In this document: positions 48,136-60,044 of the stretch, piece after piece
Numbering within the stretch: the stretch's first letter is position 1
How the letters are laid out: every line of letters starts with the position of its first letter
NCBI RefSeq assembly: GCF_010183535.1
Contig: NC_071329.1
Location: 10,478,001 to 10,542,000, forward strand
DNA from: Caenorhabditis remanei
Taxonomy: Eukaryota > Nematoda > Chromadorea > Rhabditida > Rhabditidae
Length of the DNA: 64,000 bases
Direction: 5' to 3'
Position numbers and translations under genes: made by a program
The notes under the pieces: model-generated
The model's database searches: none
Told to the model about the DNA's origin: nothing
The model's input: only the letters and a program-made list of their open reading frames with translations

Positions 48136-48830
48136 ATGTCAAATTATAAACTAATCTATTTTGATGGTCGTGGTTTTGGAGAACCAGCACGACAACTATT
48201 CCATCTGGCTGGAGTTCCATTCGAAGATATTCGTGTCTCTTTTGAAGAATTGATACCTGGAAAACAGAGTGAATCTTGGCTTGAAATGAAAGAGAGTGAG
48301 TTCTGAATATGCGTTTCCAAAGATGGTTTTTTTTCACAGAGACGCCATTCGGAAGACTTCCTGTTCTGACCATGGATGGGTTTGAACTGGCTCAATTGGC
48401 GGCCATAAACAGATATCTGGCAAAGAAATTTGGATACGCTGGAAGGGATTCAGAAGAAGAAGCACGGGTTGATGCAATTGTGGATGAATTCAAAGACTAT
48501 ATGGAATGTTTTCGACCATATATTTATGGACAACGAGCTGGAAAATCAGAGGAAGAGTTGAAGAAAATACACGATGAAGTGTTTGTTCCTGTGAAGAACA
48601 AATTTCTGAATTCAGTCGACAGAATTCTGAAAAATAATAAATCAGGATATCTCGTTGGAAATGGATTGACATGGGCGGATTTAGTTGTAGCCGATCATTT
48701 GCACACTCTGGATAATATTAAAGAATTGGACGATGTATCTTGGCTAAATCTCAAAAAATATCAAGAGATGATATACTCGCTTCCAGAATTAAAAAGTCAT
48801 ATTGATACGAGACCAAAGCGAGAAATGTAA
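48136..48830 (+). CDS. Glutathione S-transferase (nematode sigma-like), 216 aa, copy 1
   Basis: Two exons, 48136-48295 and 48340-48830, split by a 44-bp intron. I start at MSNYKLIYFDGRG, one base after an ATATCAG acceptor; an in-frame ATG at 48070 lies upstream but adds residues unlike the family. N-terminal thioredoxin-like domain (YKLIYFDGRGFGEPARQLFHLAGVPFED, TPFGRLPVLTMDG) with the N-terminal tyrosine expected for catalysis, then an all-helical C-terminal domain (NGLTWADLVVADHL). In the glutathione-binding segment the usual Gln-Ser is Gln-Leu (AQLAAINRYLA), so substrate binding may differ. Cytosolic detoxification enzyme or ligand binder. Tandem with the next GST, same intron position. 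Confidence 0.92.
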
Positions 48831-49374
48831 ATAAAATTAGAGAAACTTTTACCGTTTCTTTTTTAAACCATTTCCTTTTCCCTGATCAGACTTTTGAAAA
48901 TTCGAAATTCAAAGTGAATTAGATGTTATATTTTGTATTTATAAGTCTCGATATGAATATTTTCCAGTCAATTTATTGGCAATTCTGTTTAGACATTCCA
49001 CAATATTATTATAGCAAACAACTTTTTTTGTCTGTACACATCATTATCCCTAATCCCTCCAAATATTATTTTTTGTTTCCAATGAACTTCGTCTATGAAA
49101 ACCTCGTTTTGTTTATAATGATTTCCATGGATACCATGCATTATCATCATCTGATATATCTTTTTTGTGCTCACTTCATCTCAAAACACGTTTTGTCACA
49201 AAATGTTATGCTCGAAAATGCTGACAAATGGCGAGAGAGTGTGATCCTTTTAGAGCTGCTGTTGAGACCCTTGCGAAATTTTCGAATGGAATCAAACATC
49301 GAAAGAGAGGCAGAGAAAGAGCGAAAAGGAGAATACGACGGGGGTGAAAGGAGGAGCAGACACACCGATTCGAG
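48831..49374. other. Spacer between the two GST genes
   Basis: Holds the first gene's 3' UTR (possible signal AATAAA-like ATGTAAATAAAATTAG at the stop) and the second gene's promoter. The long plus-strand ORF reading into the second GST from 48923 is open by chance; the GST starts at 49490. Confidence 0.55.
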
Positions 49375-49382
49375 TATAAAAA
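49375..49382 (+). promoter_or_regulatory. TATA box of the second GST gene
   Basis: CGAGTATAAAAAGGCCTGG, 115 bp before the start codon and about 95 bp before the ACTTTCAG trans-splice-like acceptor at 49471. Confidence 0.55.
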
Positions 49383-49489
49383 GGCCTGGTTGGCGTATTT
49401 TATCGGAGAGTGCTTCGTTGTTCGATTTATTCCAATTCACTTCAGTTGTTAAGCCATTAAATAACTTTCAGAAGACTCCCTATCTCAAC

Positions 49490-50166
49490 ATGCCTACCTA
49501 CAAGTTGACCTACTTTGATGTTCGTGGATACGCCGAACCAGCTCGTATTCTTTTCCATCTGGCTGGAGTTCCATTCGAGGATAAACGTATCACTCACGGA
49601 GACGGAACATGGGAGAAGCTCAAAGACAGTGAGTTAATTGAAACACTTTTTCTTTTCAACTAATTTCTTCTGCAGAGACTCCATTCGGACAAGTTCCAGT
49701 CCTTTCTGTCGATGGATTCGATATTCCACAATCTGCTGCCATCGTCCGTTACCTTGCCATCAAGTTTGGATACGCTGGAAAGACTCCAGAAGAGCAAGCA
49801 TGGGCTGATGCTATCGTCGACCAATTCAAGGACTTCATGGCATCGTTCAGACAACTCATCATGGCTCAACGCGGTGGAAAATCTGCTGAGGAGATTGCCA
49901 AGATCTCTTCGGAAGTTGCCATTCCAGCAAGAGATTCGTACTTCAAGATCATAAATGGTCTTCTGGAGAAGAGCAAGTCAGGATATCTCGTTGGAAATAG
50001 TCTCACTTTTGCTGATCTCGTTGTCGTTGAGAACATTACCACTCTCGAGAAGAATCAATTCTTCACCGCATCCGAACATCCAAAATTGGTTGCGCTCCGC
50101 GAGAAGGTCTATGCCATTCCAGCTATCAAGAACTGGGTTGCTACCCGCCCTGATACTCAATTCTAA
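49490..50166 (+). CDS. Glutathione S-transferase (nematode sigma-like), 209 aa, copy 2
   Basis: Exons 49490-49628 and 49676-50166; the intron is at the same phase-1 position as in the upstream paralogue, as expected of a tandem duplication. Starts MPTYKLTYFDVRGYAEPAR after an ACTTTCAG acceptor (probable trans-splicing). The glutathione-site Gln-Ser is intact here (PQSAAIVRYLA). C-terminal domain ends NWVATRPDTQF, typical of this worm family of about 208 residues. Codon choice is strongly biased (GTT/GTC, CTC, ATC, CGC), suggesting higher expression than copy 1. Expected to conjugate glutathione to electrophiles in the cytosol. Several C. elegans gst genes fit equally well, so no symbol is given. 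Confidence 0.95.
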
Positions 50167-50197
50167 ATCGATCCGATTCGTAATATTTTTCTTTTTC

Positions 50198-50203
50198 AAT
50201 AAA
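50198..50203 (+). terminator. Polyadenylation signal of the second GST
   Basis: AATAAA 32 bp after the stop codon. Confidence 0.6.
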
Positions 50204-50346
50204 ATAATTATATCAGACCCCTTACAATGATCAATCATTCATTCATTCGTTGAGTATTCAGTTTGTGTTAGTAATAGGGAATGCATGCACATAAATACAA
50301 TTTCTAAGAAAAATTGGGTCAAATTATCATAATTCAAGAACAAATG

Positions 50347-52296
50347 TTAGTATGCGGGGGTGATACGACTAAACTCCTGGATCATGCCAGTATACTTTTG
50401 AATGAATCCAATCGATTTGTAACGAATACCCAATGCGGCTCGTTCATACCATTTGCTGACGTACGGTTCAATCCAATGGAGAACAACCCGATATATGAAA
50501 AGGTAAAGAAGAGCTGATGAGACGGACAGCCGACGTTGAAGGCGAACGAAGACACACGATTGGAGAATGAGCGATTTTGTGATAGGTGAACCGCGAATGA
50601 AGTGCATCAGAGTAGTTTCGATGGCTACTAGTGTTCCCGCTTTGGAGCATCCATCGATGCACTGTACAATTGTAGGCGTTGAAAGTTGGCGAGCTCTGAA
50701 AATAGATAAAGCTTTATTTTCGGAAATGGGTGACTCACTTTCTCAGAACACGGAATGGCCAATGCACGTCTCCCAAATACTGCCAATCCCATTGCCAATG
50801 TTCTAACACGAGCTCATCGTCACACTCATCATCAGCCAAGTTTCCGCCAACTTTTTGCACCTTGAGCTTTGTTATGGTGAAAAGCGGATCAGCTTTTGAG
50901 TCGACGCTGACACATGTGACACGGAAACAGCCAAACTGTAGAAATTGTTTCTCAGCACGAGGCCAATAGTACGGGCAGTAACTCCGATTTGCAGATTCGA
51001 GAGGGCCGAGTGTGGACGAATCAACGGCAGAGTTCAACATCACTATGAATTGACACTTCTCCTGGAATACCATACGCCAAAAATCTTCTTGAGTATTTTT
51101 AAGCGGGGCTTGAGCGCAAATGAATGTATTCAGGAGCGGTCCTCCTCTGACATAATTTGCATGAATGAAATCTGTGGTTCCGCTGAAACAATTACTCTGT
51201 TTAATCAATAAAATGTTTGGAATGAAAAGCAAAATAACCCATTTCCGTAATCAAAAGTACTTCGCTTTACTTACTAGGTACTTTTCAATGTACATCCTTC
51301 TTCTTCCAAGAATTCGTGTTCGTCGCTGAACATTCCATTTCTCAACGCATTTCTGTCATCGAGTTGCCCTAGTCCATCATTGAGTTTAACTCTCGAATAC
51401 TCTGTACACGGAACCATTTTACTCCGTGCTTTAGTTAAATAATTTGCATTGAAAGAGGATTGAGCTGATTCATCATCGGAAAGTTCGTTATTGACGAACA
51501 TTCGGTCAAGGCGATTGAATTCCTGCACAAATTCGGTAAGATGGCAGCTGAACTTTCCCGGCTCGACTAGCAATGACCATTTTACTTTTGAAGACATCTC
51601 TTCGGTGAATTTGGCGATTCGCGAGGCAACCATGGAAACGTGTTCTGGGTTTAGTTGACCCCAATTGCACAATGGATCGCTCTGAAAGAATATGAGCTTG
51701 ATCACAGAAGCTTCGGTGTTTCATTTTTACCATTTTGTCTTTATAGAATTCGGATGCAGCTCTCTGCAAAACGGAGCTGCAATCGGACATTGTTGGAACC
51801 AAACGATCGCGGAGCCATCCGGCCATCGAGCTTCTGAAATTATCAAGAGTAAATATTCGCACAAAATCCGTCACTTTTCTCACCCATATCTATGAACGAG
51901 CTCTTCTTGAGCAATCGTTGGATACTCTTTTGCATTCATGAGTTTCTCTACTAGCATGATTCGTGTCTGTTCATCGCATAGAATTCCATCGACACGAAAA
52001 AGCTTCTGTGCAATAAACGTCTGTAACTCCTCAAGTTCATGCTGCTCAACACGTTCCATCAGAAGTTCCTCCTCCGACTTCCCGCCGCCAAACCATCCTC
52101 GCTTCTTTTCGGGCTGAATATTTCAACATTTAACTTATAAGAGTGCCGTAAGAATTACAATTTTCGGCGTCAGGTGTCCTTTTCGTCGATTTGCTGAGTG
52201 AACCCATTTCTCATTGATAACGGCGTCTTTAAACTCAATACTGTTGGATCGCGACAAGTTTGAGAGAGGTAGAAGATGAGCGCCAGAAGTATCCAT
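50347..52296 (-). CDS. Tyrosine phosphatase-like protein with degenerate active site, 556 aa
   Basis: Exons 52296-52159, 52113-51884, 51833-51731, 51681-51275, 51182-50739, 50695-50347; phases are continuous if exon 4 ends at TA|GTAAGT. The N-terminal half (charged, with EEELLMERVEQHELEEL) has no recognised domain. The PTP domain begins near YSRVKL and contains DFIHANYV, FICAQAPLKNTQEDFWRMV and a P-loop region. Instead of HCxxGxxRTGT it reads QCIDGCSKAGT: the nucleophile Cys is kept, the preceding His is Gln and the phosphate-binding Arg is Lys. The WPD loop (WPDHGVP in active enzymes) is replaced by WQYLGDVHWP, so no general-acid Asp is evident. It is probably a pseudophosphatase that binds phosphotyrosine or a partner. 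Nematodes have many divergent PTP genes of this kind. Downstream stop TAA at 50347. Confidence 0.85.
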
Positions 52297-52559
52297 TCTA
52301 TAAATGGATATATGTGGGTTATTGTTGAGAAAAGGTAAAATAATTTAACAAAAACGGCAAGCGACTAAAGCATTATTATTTCCAGTATTGAAAAATTAAT
52401 TTAGAACATCAATGAAACAAACCGAACTTTTGGCGGAAGGAGCACTGTGATGAAAAATTCAAAACACGATTGAAGCGGGGAAAAAAACTGTAGTCGCGTT
52501 GAGACCCGCCCGAGTATTTTCTAGGTGCACCTTTATAAAGAAGGGAGTACGGTAAAAAT

Positions 52560-53540
52560 TCAAAGTTTATTATCAGAAGAAGTGTCGTAAATGATTTCTA
52601 CAGGAGTGTCATTGTCGTTATTGTTAGCTGGATTCCGCAGTAATTTACTTTTTTCACTTTCACGTTTCTTGATGTTGGCATTTCTCTTCATAAAATATAA
52701 AGCTACCAAAAATACCAAAGCTACCACGGCTACTAATACTGCCATGACATACACAATGACAGTGATAAGGAGAAGTTTCTGAAATAAAACAATATTACAG
52801 ACAAAAGATGAAAAATCGCTTACTCCTTTAACTCCAGTTTCACCGCCAAGTGATTTGAACGTCGAGTCGCCGAATCCGTAGGCAGTTGCGAAGAAAAGAG
52901 AGTTTATCGCAAAGCTCAGAGAGTCTTTGGATAAAAAGCCTGAACACGATAATTAGCTCACACAACTAAAAAATAATACCGTTTACAGATTCTATTGGAA
53001 GTAATATTTCTGATGCATAACCACGTATTAGTACCGCCCATTTCTTCTCACTAGTTCGCATTAGGTTGAATTGATTCAGTGCATCGCAAGAAACATCCGA
53101 TTCGGAATACTGAAAGCTGGCTTATTGGTTTTATGTTACTTTTAGTTGGATCTTCCGTACTCTGTACTGATTCGTAATTGTTGTCATGTAGTTCTTTTTC
53201 TTGAGTTTATCTTCCAGCTTTGAAGAATAGGCGTTTAATTCACAAATCTTCTTCAATGTATCACTTTTGATCTCCTCCATACTGACTGCTTTCACAGTAC
53301 CAGTAACTTGACATTTCACCATTTGGGCCACTGACTACAAGAAGACAATTACATTTTTTATCTAAATAGGAGATGTCTCACTTTGAATTCCTTATCATAG
53401 AAAATATGAAACTGGCGAGTATGAAAAGCTCTTTTATCTTCAATTAATATCAATTCAAATGAAGAATTTTGGCAAGATGAGGAAGCATTGATTCTAGAGA
53501 TGAAAATGATAAATAGTGAAACTGCCGTAAATTGCTTCAT
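52560..53540 (-). CDS. Secreted-type single-pass membrane protein, 272 aa, unknown function
   Basis: Exons 53540-53382, 53334-53140, 53109-52980, 52939-52824, 52778-52560, phases consistent. N-terminal signal peptide (MKQFTAVSLFIIFISRINASS), an extracellular region of about 170 residues with several cysteines (SSCQNSS, KCQVTG, KICEL, DVSCDAL) and a Lys-rich helical part (YSSKLEDKLKKKN), then one membrane helix (ITVIVYVMAVLVAVVALVFL) and a short basic/acidic cytoplasmic tail ending SDNKL. Type I topology is inferred. I do not recognise the family. It sits upstream of the pseudophosphatase gene on the same strand, 264 bp apart, which could allow co-transcription. Confidence 0.7.
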
Positions 53541-55407
53541 ATTCGAATGGGGGAAGTTGAAAATATTTCAGAAGCAAGAAAACTTTGAAAAATCACAAAG
53601 AAAAGCAGAACCATAGCGAAAGGTCGCGAGAATAATATAAGATGCCGAGATACAGTATACCCAACGTTTTAATTCTAAATCATTTGAACTCGTTGCAAGA
53701 ATGAAACTATGTAGATGACCCATACCATTGCATTCTGTTGGCTCTACTGTTTCCAGGTTTTTCATGTTTTCCAAACACTTTCCTACAACAGCTGGTGAAC
53801 GTCTTTTCCTCGAAGAAAAAAGAAGGAATATGCAAATTCGTCAAACAGATGACCTCAGAAGCGTCCATTAAATTCGTCATTCTGGTCATCTGACATGTTT
53901 ATCCTTGTTGTCTCCAAACTGTTCAACAATCCATCTATTGTACCAAAAACACAAAACAGAACTGACCATTTGTAGTCTCCATCATACATTTCGTGGTGTC
54001 TATCCCTTCTTTTCTAAACCATTTTCTAAAACTTGACACAAATAGAAAACAAAAATCAGTCAGAATTCTTCTCATTGCTACTCTCGTCTCTCACATGATC
54101 CAATTATATTTCTTCGCAGTTTCTCGAAAAAAAAAACGAAAAGTTTTTAGTGTGTGATGGTTGTTGTTCGACGAATTTTCTTGACGAGAGACGGTCACTA
54201 CTACGAATCATTTTGTGTAAGGTCACCAGAAAATTCGAAGCAATTTTCAAAACCCGAAGTACAGCTGTTCATTCTTTTACACACTCACATACTATCACTG
54301 AAAATACCGACCTATTTTTAATTGAAGAACCTGTAATTTTACTAGTACTAAACTGGAACGTAGCATATATAAGTAAATTGGTTTTATTTTGTGACCGTTT
54401 TCTGTTAATTGCCCTTTTTCTGAATGAATCACCCAATTTTTGACAACTTTAACATTGAAATTAGTGTTGAACAAATTGTTAGTTCTTGACCATTTTCCAG
54501 TCGAATACATGAGAAATGCACGTCCAAAATACCTTTTGTTTCTCTGATGTCGGGAATCAATCTTTTCTGCAGAATCACATTTATTCAAGTGTAAATGAGA
54601 TTTTGGTTTACTAAATATCAACTTGAAATATTGAATTTTACTGTAGATTGAAACATATTGACGATATTTTCTAAGTGTTTCCAATAAAGTTTTTTCTAAT
54701 AATCCCAACTCAAGATATAAGTTTACAATTCCAAGATACTGTTTTTCCATTTTTTGAGAAAAGGATTCCCCAAGAGAAATCATTTATTTTTTCATCTTCA
54801 AAAACCATGATGACGTCGAAGTCTGACCTTGATTTACTAATTTGTGATCAACTATTCGAGAACCGAATCAGATTTCTTGGATAACTTCGTCGAACTTCTC
54901 GTACTCTGAGCAAACGTTCTAGATAAAAAGTAATTAGAAACTACAAAAATAGTAATTTAGTTCAGTTACGCCCTTTCTTATTGTCTTCTTCGTCTTTTTT
55001 CAAGAGGAGAGAGAGCGAAATAGGCTACAATTGGCTACTTTTTCAAACATTTTTTGTAAATTCGACCTTCTTTGTCCATTCTTTTGAAACGGAACAAAAC
55101 GAAGATATTGTTTATTTCTTTAAAATTGCGTTTAAAAAGAGATCATCTTTCAATTTCGTCATGAAAGAATTACTGAAAAGAAACTGGAATATTTTAAGAC
55201 GAAGATGTGTTTGTTTTCATGTTTTCTTGTTGACTTTGTTCTGTTTCCAACTGTGAATACGAAAAAAGGTAATCGTGAATTTTCAATTAGGCTATTAGAA
55301 TTTCGAATTCTTTTATACAACTTTTTTTAATGTTTCATTCTTGAAGACTGGTTTCTGTCTTTTTCTTTGACACGATTTTTTTGATTATATCTCTTTTTTC
55401 AGCCAAA
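53541..55407. other. Divergent intergenic region
   Basis: Separates the minus-strand membrane-protein gene from the plus-strand patched-related gene; AT-rich. Apart from the ORF at 54295-54783 nothing coding is supported. The leader of the patched-related gene ends at TTTTTTCAG (55402). Confidence 0.5.
54295..54783 (-). other. Unassigned 162-codon ORF
   Basis: An uninterrupted ATG-initiated frame of 489 bp, long for this AT-rich intergenic DNA. The residues (KYRQYVSIYSKIQYFKLIF and similar) are Lys/Ile/Leu/Tyr-rich with no motif I know, no signal peptide and no flanking splice sites. Either chance or a young or decayed gene. Confidence 0.25.
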
Positions 55408-58400
55408 ATGGGGCACAAAAACGAAACGTCGAGAGTAACCAGGATATGGAATGCTCTGAGTTATAAAATTGGGTCTACAGTAGCCAGATATCCAGTCTTG
55501 ACAATTGTTTTATGTCTTACATTATCAGCCATTATGAGTATAAAATTGTCATTGACAGAGTGAGTTATTCAAGATGGAAACCCGCCAAAAATAAAATTTA
55601 ATTTCAGAAAAGTGAGTGCAATCGATGGATATGCATCAGATGATTCAATGTCGCGACACGAATTTAAGACATTTCAACAGTTTCTGGATTCAGATGGACC
55701 AGGAATTACAATGGCTATTCTCGTAAGATCAAAAAAGACAAATGGATCACTTCTTGAAGAAAAAAGATTGAAAGAAGTTGTGAAAGTGTCAGATTTTATA
55801 TCAACCAGCTTCAAAATGAATGTTTCTGGAACTGAGAAGAACTTCAATCAATTCTGTAGAGGATTCTGTCAAGCTAATGAACCAGTTAGACAGTATTATG
55901 TGAGTTTCCATTTAATTTCACAACTATCAGCTCCTGAATTTCAGAATGGTCTCCAAATTCTTGGCAAGAATCATACAGATGGAATCTCAAAAAGAATTGA
56001 TCTTTCCTATCCAACATCAAACTTTTTTGGAAGAAAATTCAGTTTGATTGTAGGTTACTTTGTTTCCGATCTCTTATCTCACAAATATTTTTTCTTCAGC
56101 CGAATTTCTTTGGAATATCAATGTCATCTGATGGCCAGCACTTGAATTCGTCGAATTTGATAGTTCTTTATTTCCGAGCGGAACGTTATCCAGACTGGAC
56201 AACGAAAAGCGTCAAACAGTGGGAATTACGAGTCAGAGACCATTTCGCAAAGGAGTATTCAAGTGATTTGATTATAGTTGATGTGATGTCACAGACTGTC
56301 GTGGAAAGTGGTTTGTGAAAAAAGAAGAAGGACACATCTGAAATGCAATAAGACATATTTTCAGAAATCGTGCGTGCTGGTCTTTCTCTACAACCATTTC
56401 TCATCGTTGGATTCGTAATAATGTCAATTTTCTGTACAATCACAACAATGTTCAGTGCAGTTTATCTCTATTCTCAAAAAGCAACATTCAACAAAGTTGC
56501 CCTGTCAATAATTGCTTGTGTTACTCCATTCATGGCATGTGGAACAGCAATGGGAACTCTTTTCTTCTGCGGAGTCACTTTCAGTCCAATTATGTGTATC
56601 ACTCCATTTTTGGTTTTGGCAATTTCTGTGGATGACAGTTTCCTTATGCTTCACGCATGGAATCGTCTCGAGTCATGGAGAAGTTCTCCACTGGACAAAC
56701 CGATGAGAGAACATATGATGGGAGAGGTATAGAAGGTTCAGAAAGTTTGAAAGAAAATCATCTATTTTATTAAGGTACTCGTAGAAACGGGACCAGCTAT
56801 AACGATATCCGCTCTCACGAACATGCTAGCATTCACTATCGGAGCAATCACTTCTCCACCGGAAATTCGAGTTTTTTGTTATGGAAACGCGGCTGCTATC
56901 TTCATGGATATGTTCTATCAAGCAACATTCTACACTGCTTGTATGACACTTTTAGCTGATACAAAGAACGTCGATGGAGTCAGTGAAAAAACGAAAAGAA
57001 TTCAAGAAAAAATGTCGCAAGTAGTTGGAAGATTTTTGAAATGGTACGTATCTGCAATCTCAAATATCTTCGTTTCAACTGGAATCGTCTTGATTTGGGT
57101 TATTTTCATTGGATTCGCAGTTCTTGGATTGACTCGTTTACATGTTGAATTGAGACCAAGCAAGTTCTTTTTGAAAGATTCTCCAATGCTTTATATGGAT
57201 AATCTGAGAACGAACGAAGTAGTTCCATACTATACACCTGTTCATATCATTGTAAATCATCCTGGAGATTTGACGAATGATTCGAATGTCGAGAGATTAT
57301 TTGAGCTGAAACAAAAACTGGAACATATGCCGAATGCAATTGGAGCACCAAGTACCAAGTTCTTCTTAGAGTAAGTCGATTAACAAAAAAACTTTTCAGT
57401 TTAACTTTGAAATTTCAGTGATTTCGTTCAATACCGTACTTCTTTTGCCGAAGAAATCGAAATGGATGTGGAAGAAGATGACTCAACTTCAGAGAAAAGT
57501 GATCTTGAACAGTTCTTGGAGTGGCCTGAATTCTCGTTTTGGAGAGGTTTCTTGAGATTTGATAATCAGTTAGTTTCTTGTGAGTCAAATAGAAGTTTTA
57601 TACTTCCGATTCCAGATCTCATCCTCAAAATGTGACGAAATTCATGTTCACGACAGGGTTTCATGGACAAGATTTGAAGGATTGGAATAAGAGAGGACTG
57701 CTTCTGAAGAGTTGGAGAGGAGCTGTCGAAGAGTTCCAAGAGTAAGATAATGAGAAAAGAAACGGAAATATTAAATAAAAAGTTTCAGAGATTTCAATGC
57801 AACAGTATTCAGTGAAGACGCTTTCTTCTTGGATATGATTGATGTGAGTTTAAATTACCAGTTTAAACTTCAAAACACTCTTGAATTTCCAGTCGATTCC
57901 TACTGTAACCTGGCAGACTACTCTGGCTACATTCATTTTTGTTTCCCTGGTTTGCTTCCTATTCATCTCTGACATTTTGACGGTCATCATTGTATCAATC
58001 GCCACTTTGGTGACTTCTGTTGGAGTATTCGGTTATTTATCTCTTCTTGGTGTGACTTTGGACCCTGTTATCATGTCGATTGCAATCATGTGCATTGGAT
58101 TTTCAGTCGATATTCCAGCTCATGTCGCATTTCATTTCTATGCAGCTAGTGAGTTTGAAACAAAACGAAAAAAAGAAAGACATTGCTTGCACTTTCAGAA
58201 GCGAAAAAGCCCTCATCATCTCAACCATCAACTCATCAAGTGTCTGATATAACTTCTCACTCAACATCCACTACTTCTTCCGCGAGTTCTTCGATTTCAA
58301 CCCCAAATTCTTTCGAAACAAATCTCACATTTGCTCTAGCCAGTGTCGGATTCCCAGTCATCCAAGCCGGAGTTTCTACTGATTTTTGTGCTCTTCCACT

Positions 58401-58560
58401 TGGTTTTATGGAACTTTACATGGCTAAAATGTTTGCTTTATCTCTGACTCTCTGCGTCTCTCTATCTCTAATCCATGGTCTAATCATAATTCCAGCTCTT
58501 TTATCAGTACAACACCATATCCTTCATGCTGTAAAACGTTGTTTCAGTAAGGGAAATTAG
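55408..58560 (+). CDS. Patched-related (PTR) multi-pass membrane protein with sterol-sensing domain, 888 aa
   Basis: Eleven exons: 55408-55559, 55608-55899, 55945-56049, 56100-56310, 56365-56726, 56775-57370, 57419-57568, 57616-57741, 57789-57843, 57893-58148, 58199-58560; phases join and total 2,667 bp. Topology is the RND/Patched type. TM1 lies near residues 28-50, a large extracellular loop with NxS/T sites follows, then a five-helix sterol-sensing domain from about residue 263 with AISVDDSFLMLHAW (the acidic pair of RND proteins). A second loop and a second helix bundle follow (FIFVSLVCFLFISDILTV, GFSVDIPAHVAFHF). The Ser/Thr-rich stretch in exon 11 (STSTTSSASSSIST) lies between helices. 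The family is expanded in nematodes and acts in cuticle formation, moulting and vesicle or lipid handling. The specific ptr gene cannot be named from sequence alone. Confidence 0.92.
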
Positions 58561-58653
58561 AATAATTCATTGGCAGAATGCTTTTTTAACAACGGGTAAC
58601 TATGAACTTTATTATGTCTTTTGAGAATTGAAATAAATTGTTTTATCTTCTTT

Positions 58654-59884
58654 TTAACCCCACAAATCTTTCAATGATTTCATATGTTCTTCTTGAGTTT
58701 CCACTTTCGCAGTTATCCGATTTATAACTCGTTTTCGATTTGAACCAACTTGATTGACACGATAAATTAGTAGTGCTGGAAATGACACTGCTGCTAATGG
58801 GACAGTCTGAAATAAAAAAATAAAAAAGAATAATATCAGTAATTGGGAAACTCACATATGCCCACCATACAATATTATGATACATCGAGACTGGAATCAT
58901 TGTTTTATGCAGTCTTAATGTTAAAACTATCGTTGAGTAAAGTGCCAAACCCAAGAATTGAGGGACAGCTATATATGAAATGATTCTTGTCGAATGCAGG
59001 GCTTCTCGTTTTATATATCTCTGTGAAACATAGTAACGAGTTCTGAAAATGGTTGGATGTGAAAAAGTCAGATTGTCACGACTCACCCTTCTTCTAACTT
59101 CTTGTTCACAAAAATGATGACGAGATTGATGAGAATACTGGTTATAACGAGAACACTGAGAACAATCAGAAAGACATTTGCCCTCGGAGCAGAATGTTCT
59201 GGGAAGAAGAAACAATTGGGAACTATATCATTGTATGGGTCACCAATTGCAATTATTAATGGTGCACCGACACTGCACACAATCTGAAAAAGAAGCAAAC
59301 TAAATGATTCAGTTCATAAAAATTGTTTTAAATTCACCACAAGAATAGAAATTAAAACTCCTGGTAGATATCCTTGATTTGAATATGTTGTGGGTATTAT
59401 TGTCCCCAAAAATCTGTGAATTTACTATGGTTTCAGTTCTATTTCAGCTGTGTACCTATCAAGTGTCAATCCAAATTGATTAAAGTTCATTCCTGCGATT
59501 GCAAATATCAGAACATGATTCTTGAATCGACATTCCAGAGTTGTTCTCATTATTTCACATGGTTTATCACTCAAAGTGAAACTTCTTATGAATGCAGCGC
59601 ACTGAAAATATAGGTTATCTCCTGTTTTATGAATTCTTTCAAACCTGAATTGTCATGAATATCACTTCGTGAATATTGACAAAAAATAAACTATTGTATA
59701 GTAAAATTTTAGTTGATTTATGAACAACGGAGGGTTGTTTCAGAATATATAATGCTTTGAAAGTAAGAATAAAAGTGAGTATTGCTATGATAGTCATCAG
59801 AATAACATTGACTCGCAGAAGAAGAGATGTTTGAAGAATCATTTGATCTTCAGTCGCACATTTTGATATATTTGAAGATTCCAT
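58654..59884 (-). CDS. Serpentine chemoreceptor, class a (sra-type), 332 aa
   Basis: Exons 59884-59645, 59601-59456, 59413-59338, 59283-59087, 59042-58856, 58806-58654; phases join, total 999 bp. Seven hydrophobic segments, for example VNVILMTIIAILTFILTF, NHVLIFAIAGMNFNQFG, YLPGVLISILVV and NVFLIVLSVLVITSILI. The pattern is that of class-a serpentine receptors: an N-terminal cysteine, then KSTKILLYNSLFFVNIHE, then DKPCEIMRTTLEC, an AIAGM...Q...DR segment and a charged tail after TM7. Length equals the usual sra size (about 330). The gene appears intact. Such receptors detect odorants or pheromones in ciliated sensory neurons; many lie in chromosome II clusters in C. elegans. An srab gene is a less likely alternative. 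Confidence 0.85.
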
Positions 59885-59970
59885 TCTGAATATTATCAGA
59901 TTGAATTGGGAACAATATTAGAAAAAGGAAAGAGTCAATTAATTGTTCAGCAGGAATTTTCTTTGACAAC

Positions 59971-60009
59971 CAGCCTGTCTCCCCCGCCTTCGGCGGTTGA
60001 GCCGGCTGG
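59971..60009. repeat. GC hairpin repeat
   Basis: CCAGCC at 59970 pairs with GGCTGG at 60004, with an inner CCGCCTTCGGCGG (59984-59996). Similar short hairpins follow at 60353 (CGCCTAACGGCG) and 60409 (GCGCCTGCGGCGC). Confidence 0.6.
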
Positions 60010-60044
60010 TATCTCCTCATTCACGTGGGCACCTCTTCTCAAAT

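Noticed and set aside
48923..49663. 246-codon plus-strand ORF running into the second GST
   Set aside because: The upstream part is AT-rich and unlike any GST. A TATA box, an ACTTTCAG acceptor and the conserved MPTYKL start at 49490 lie inside it.
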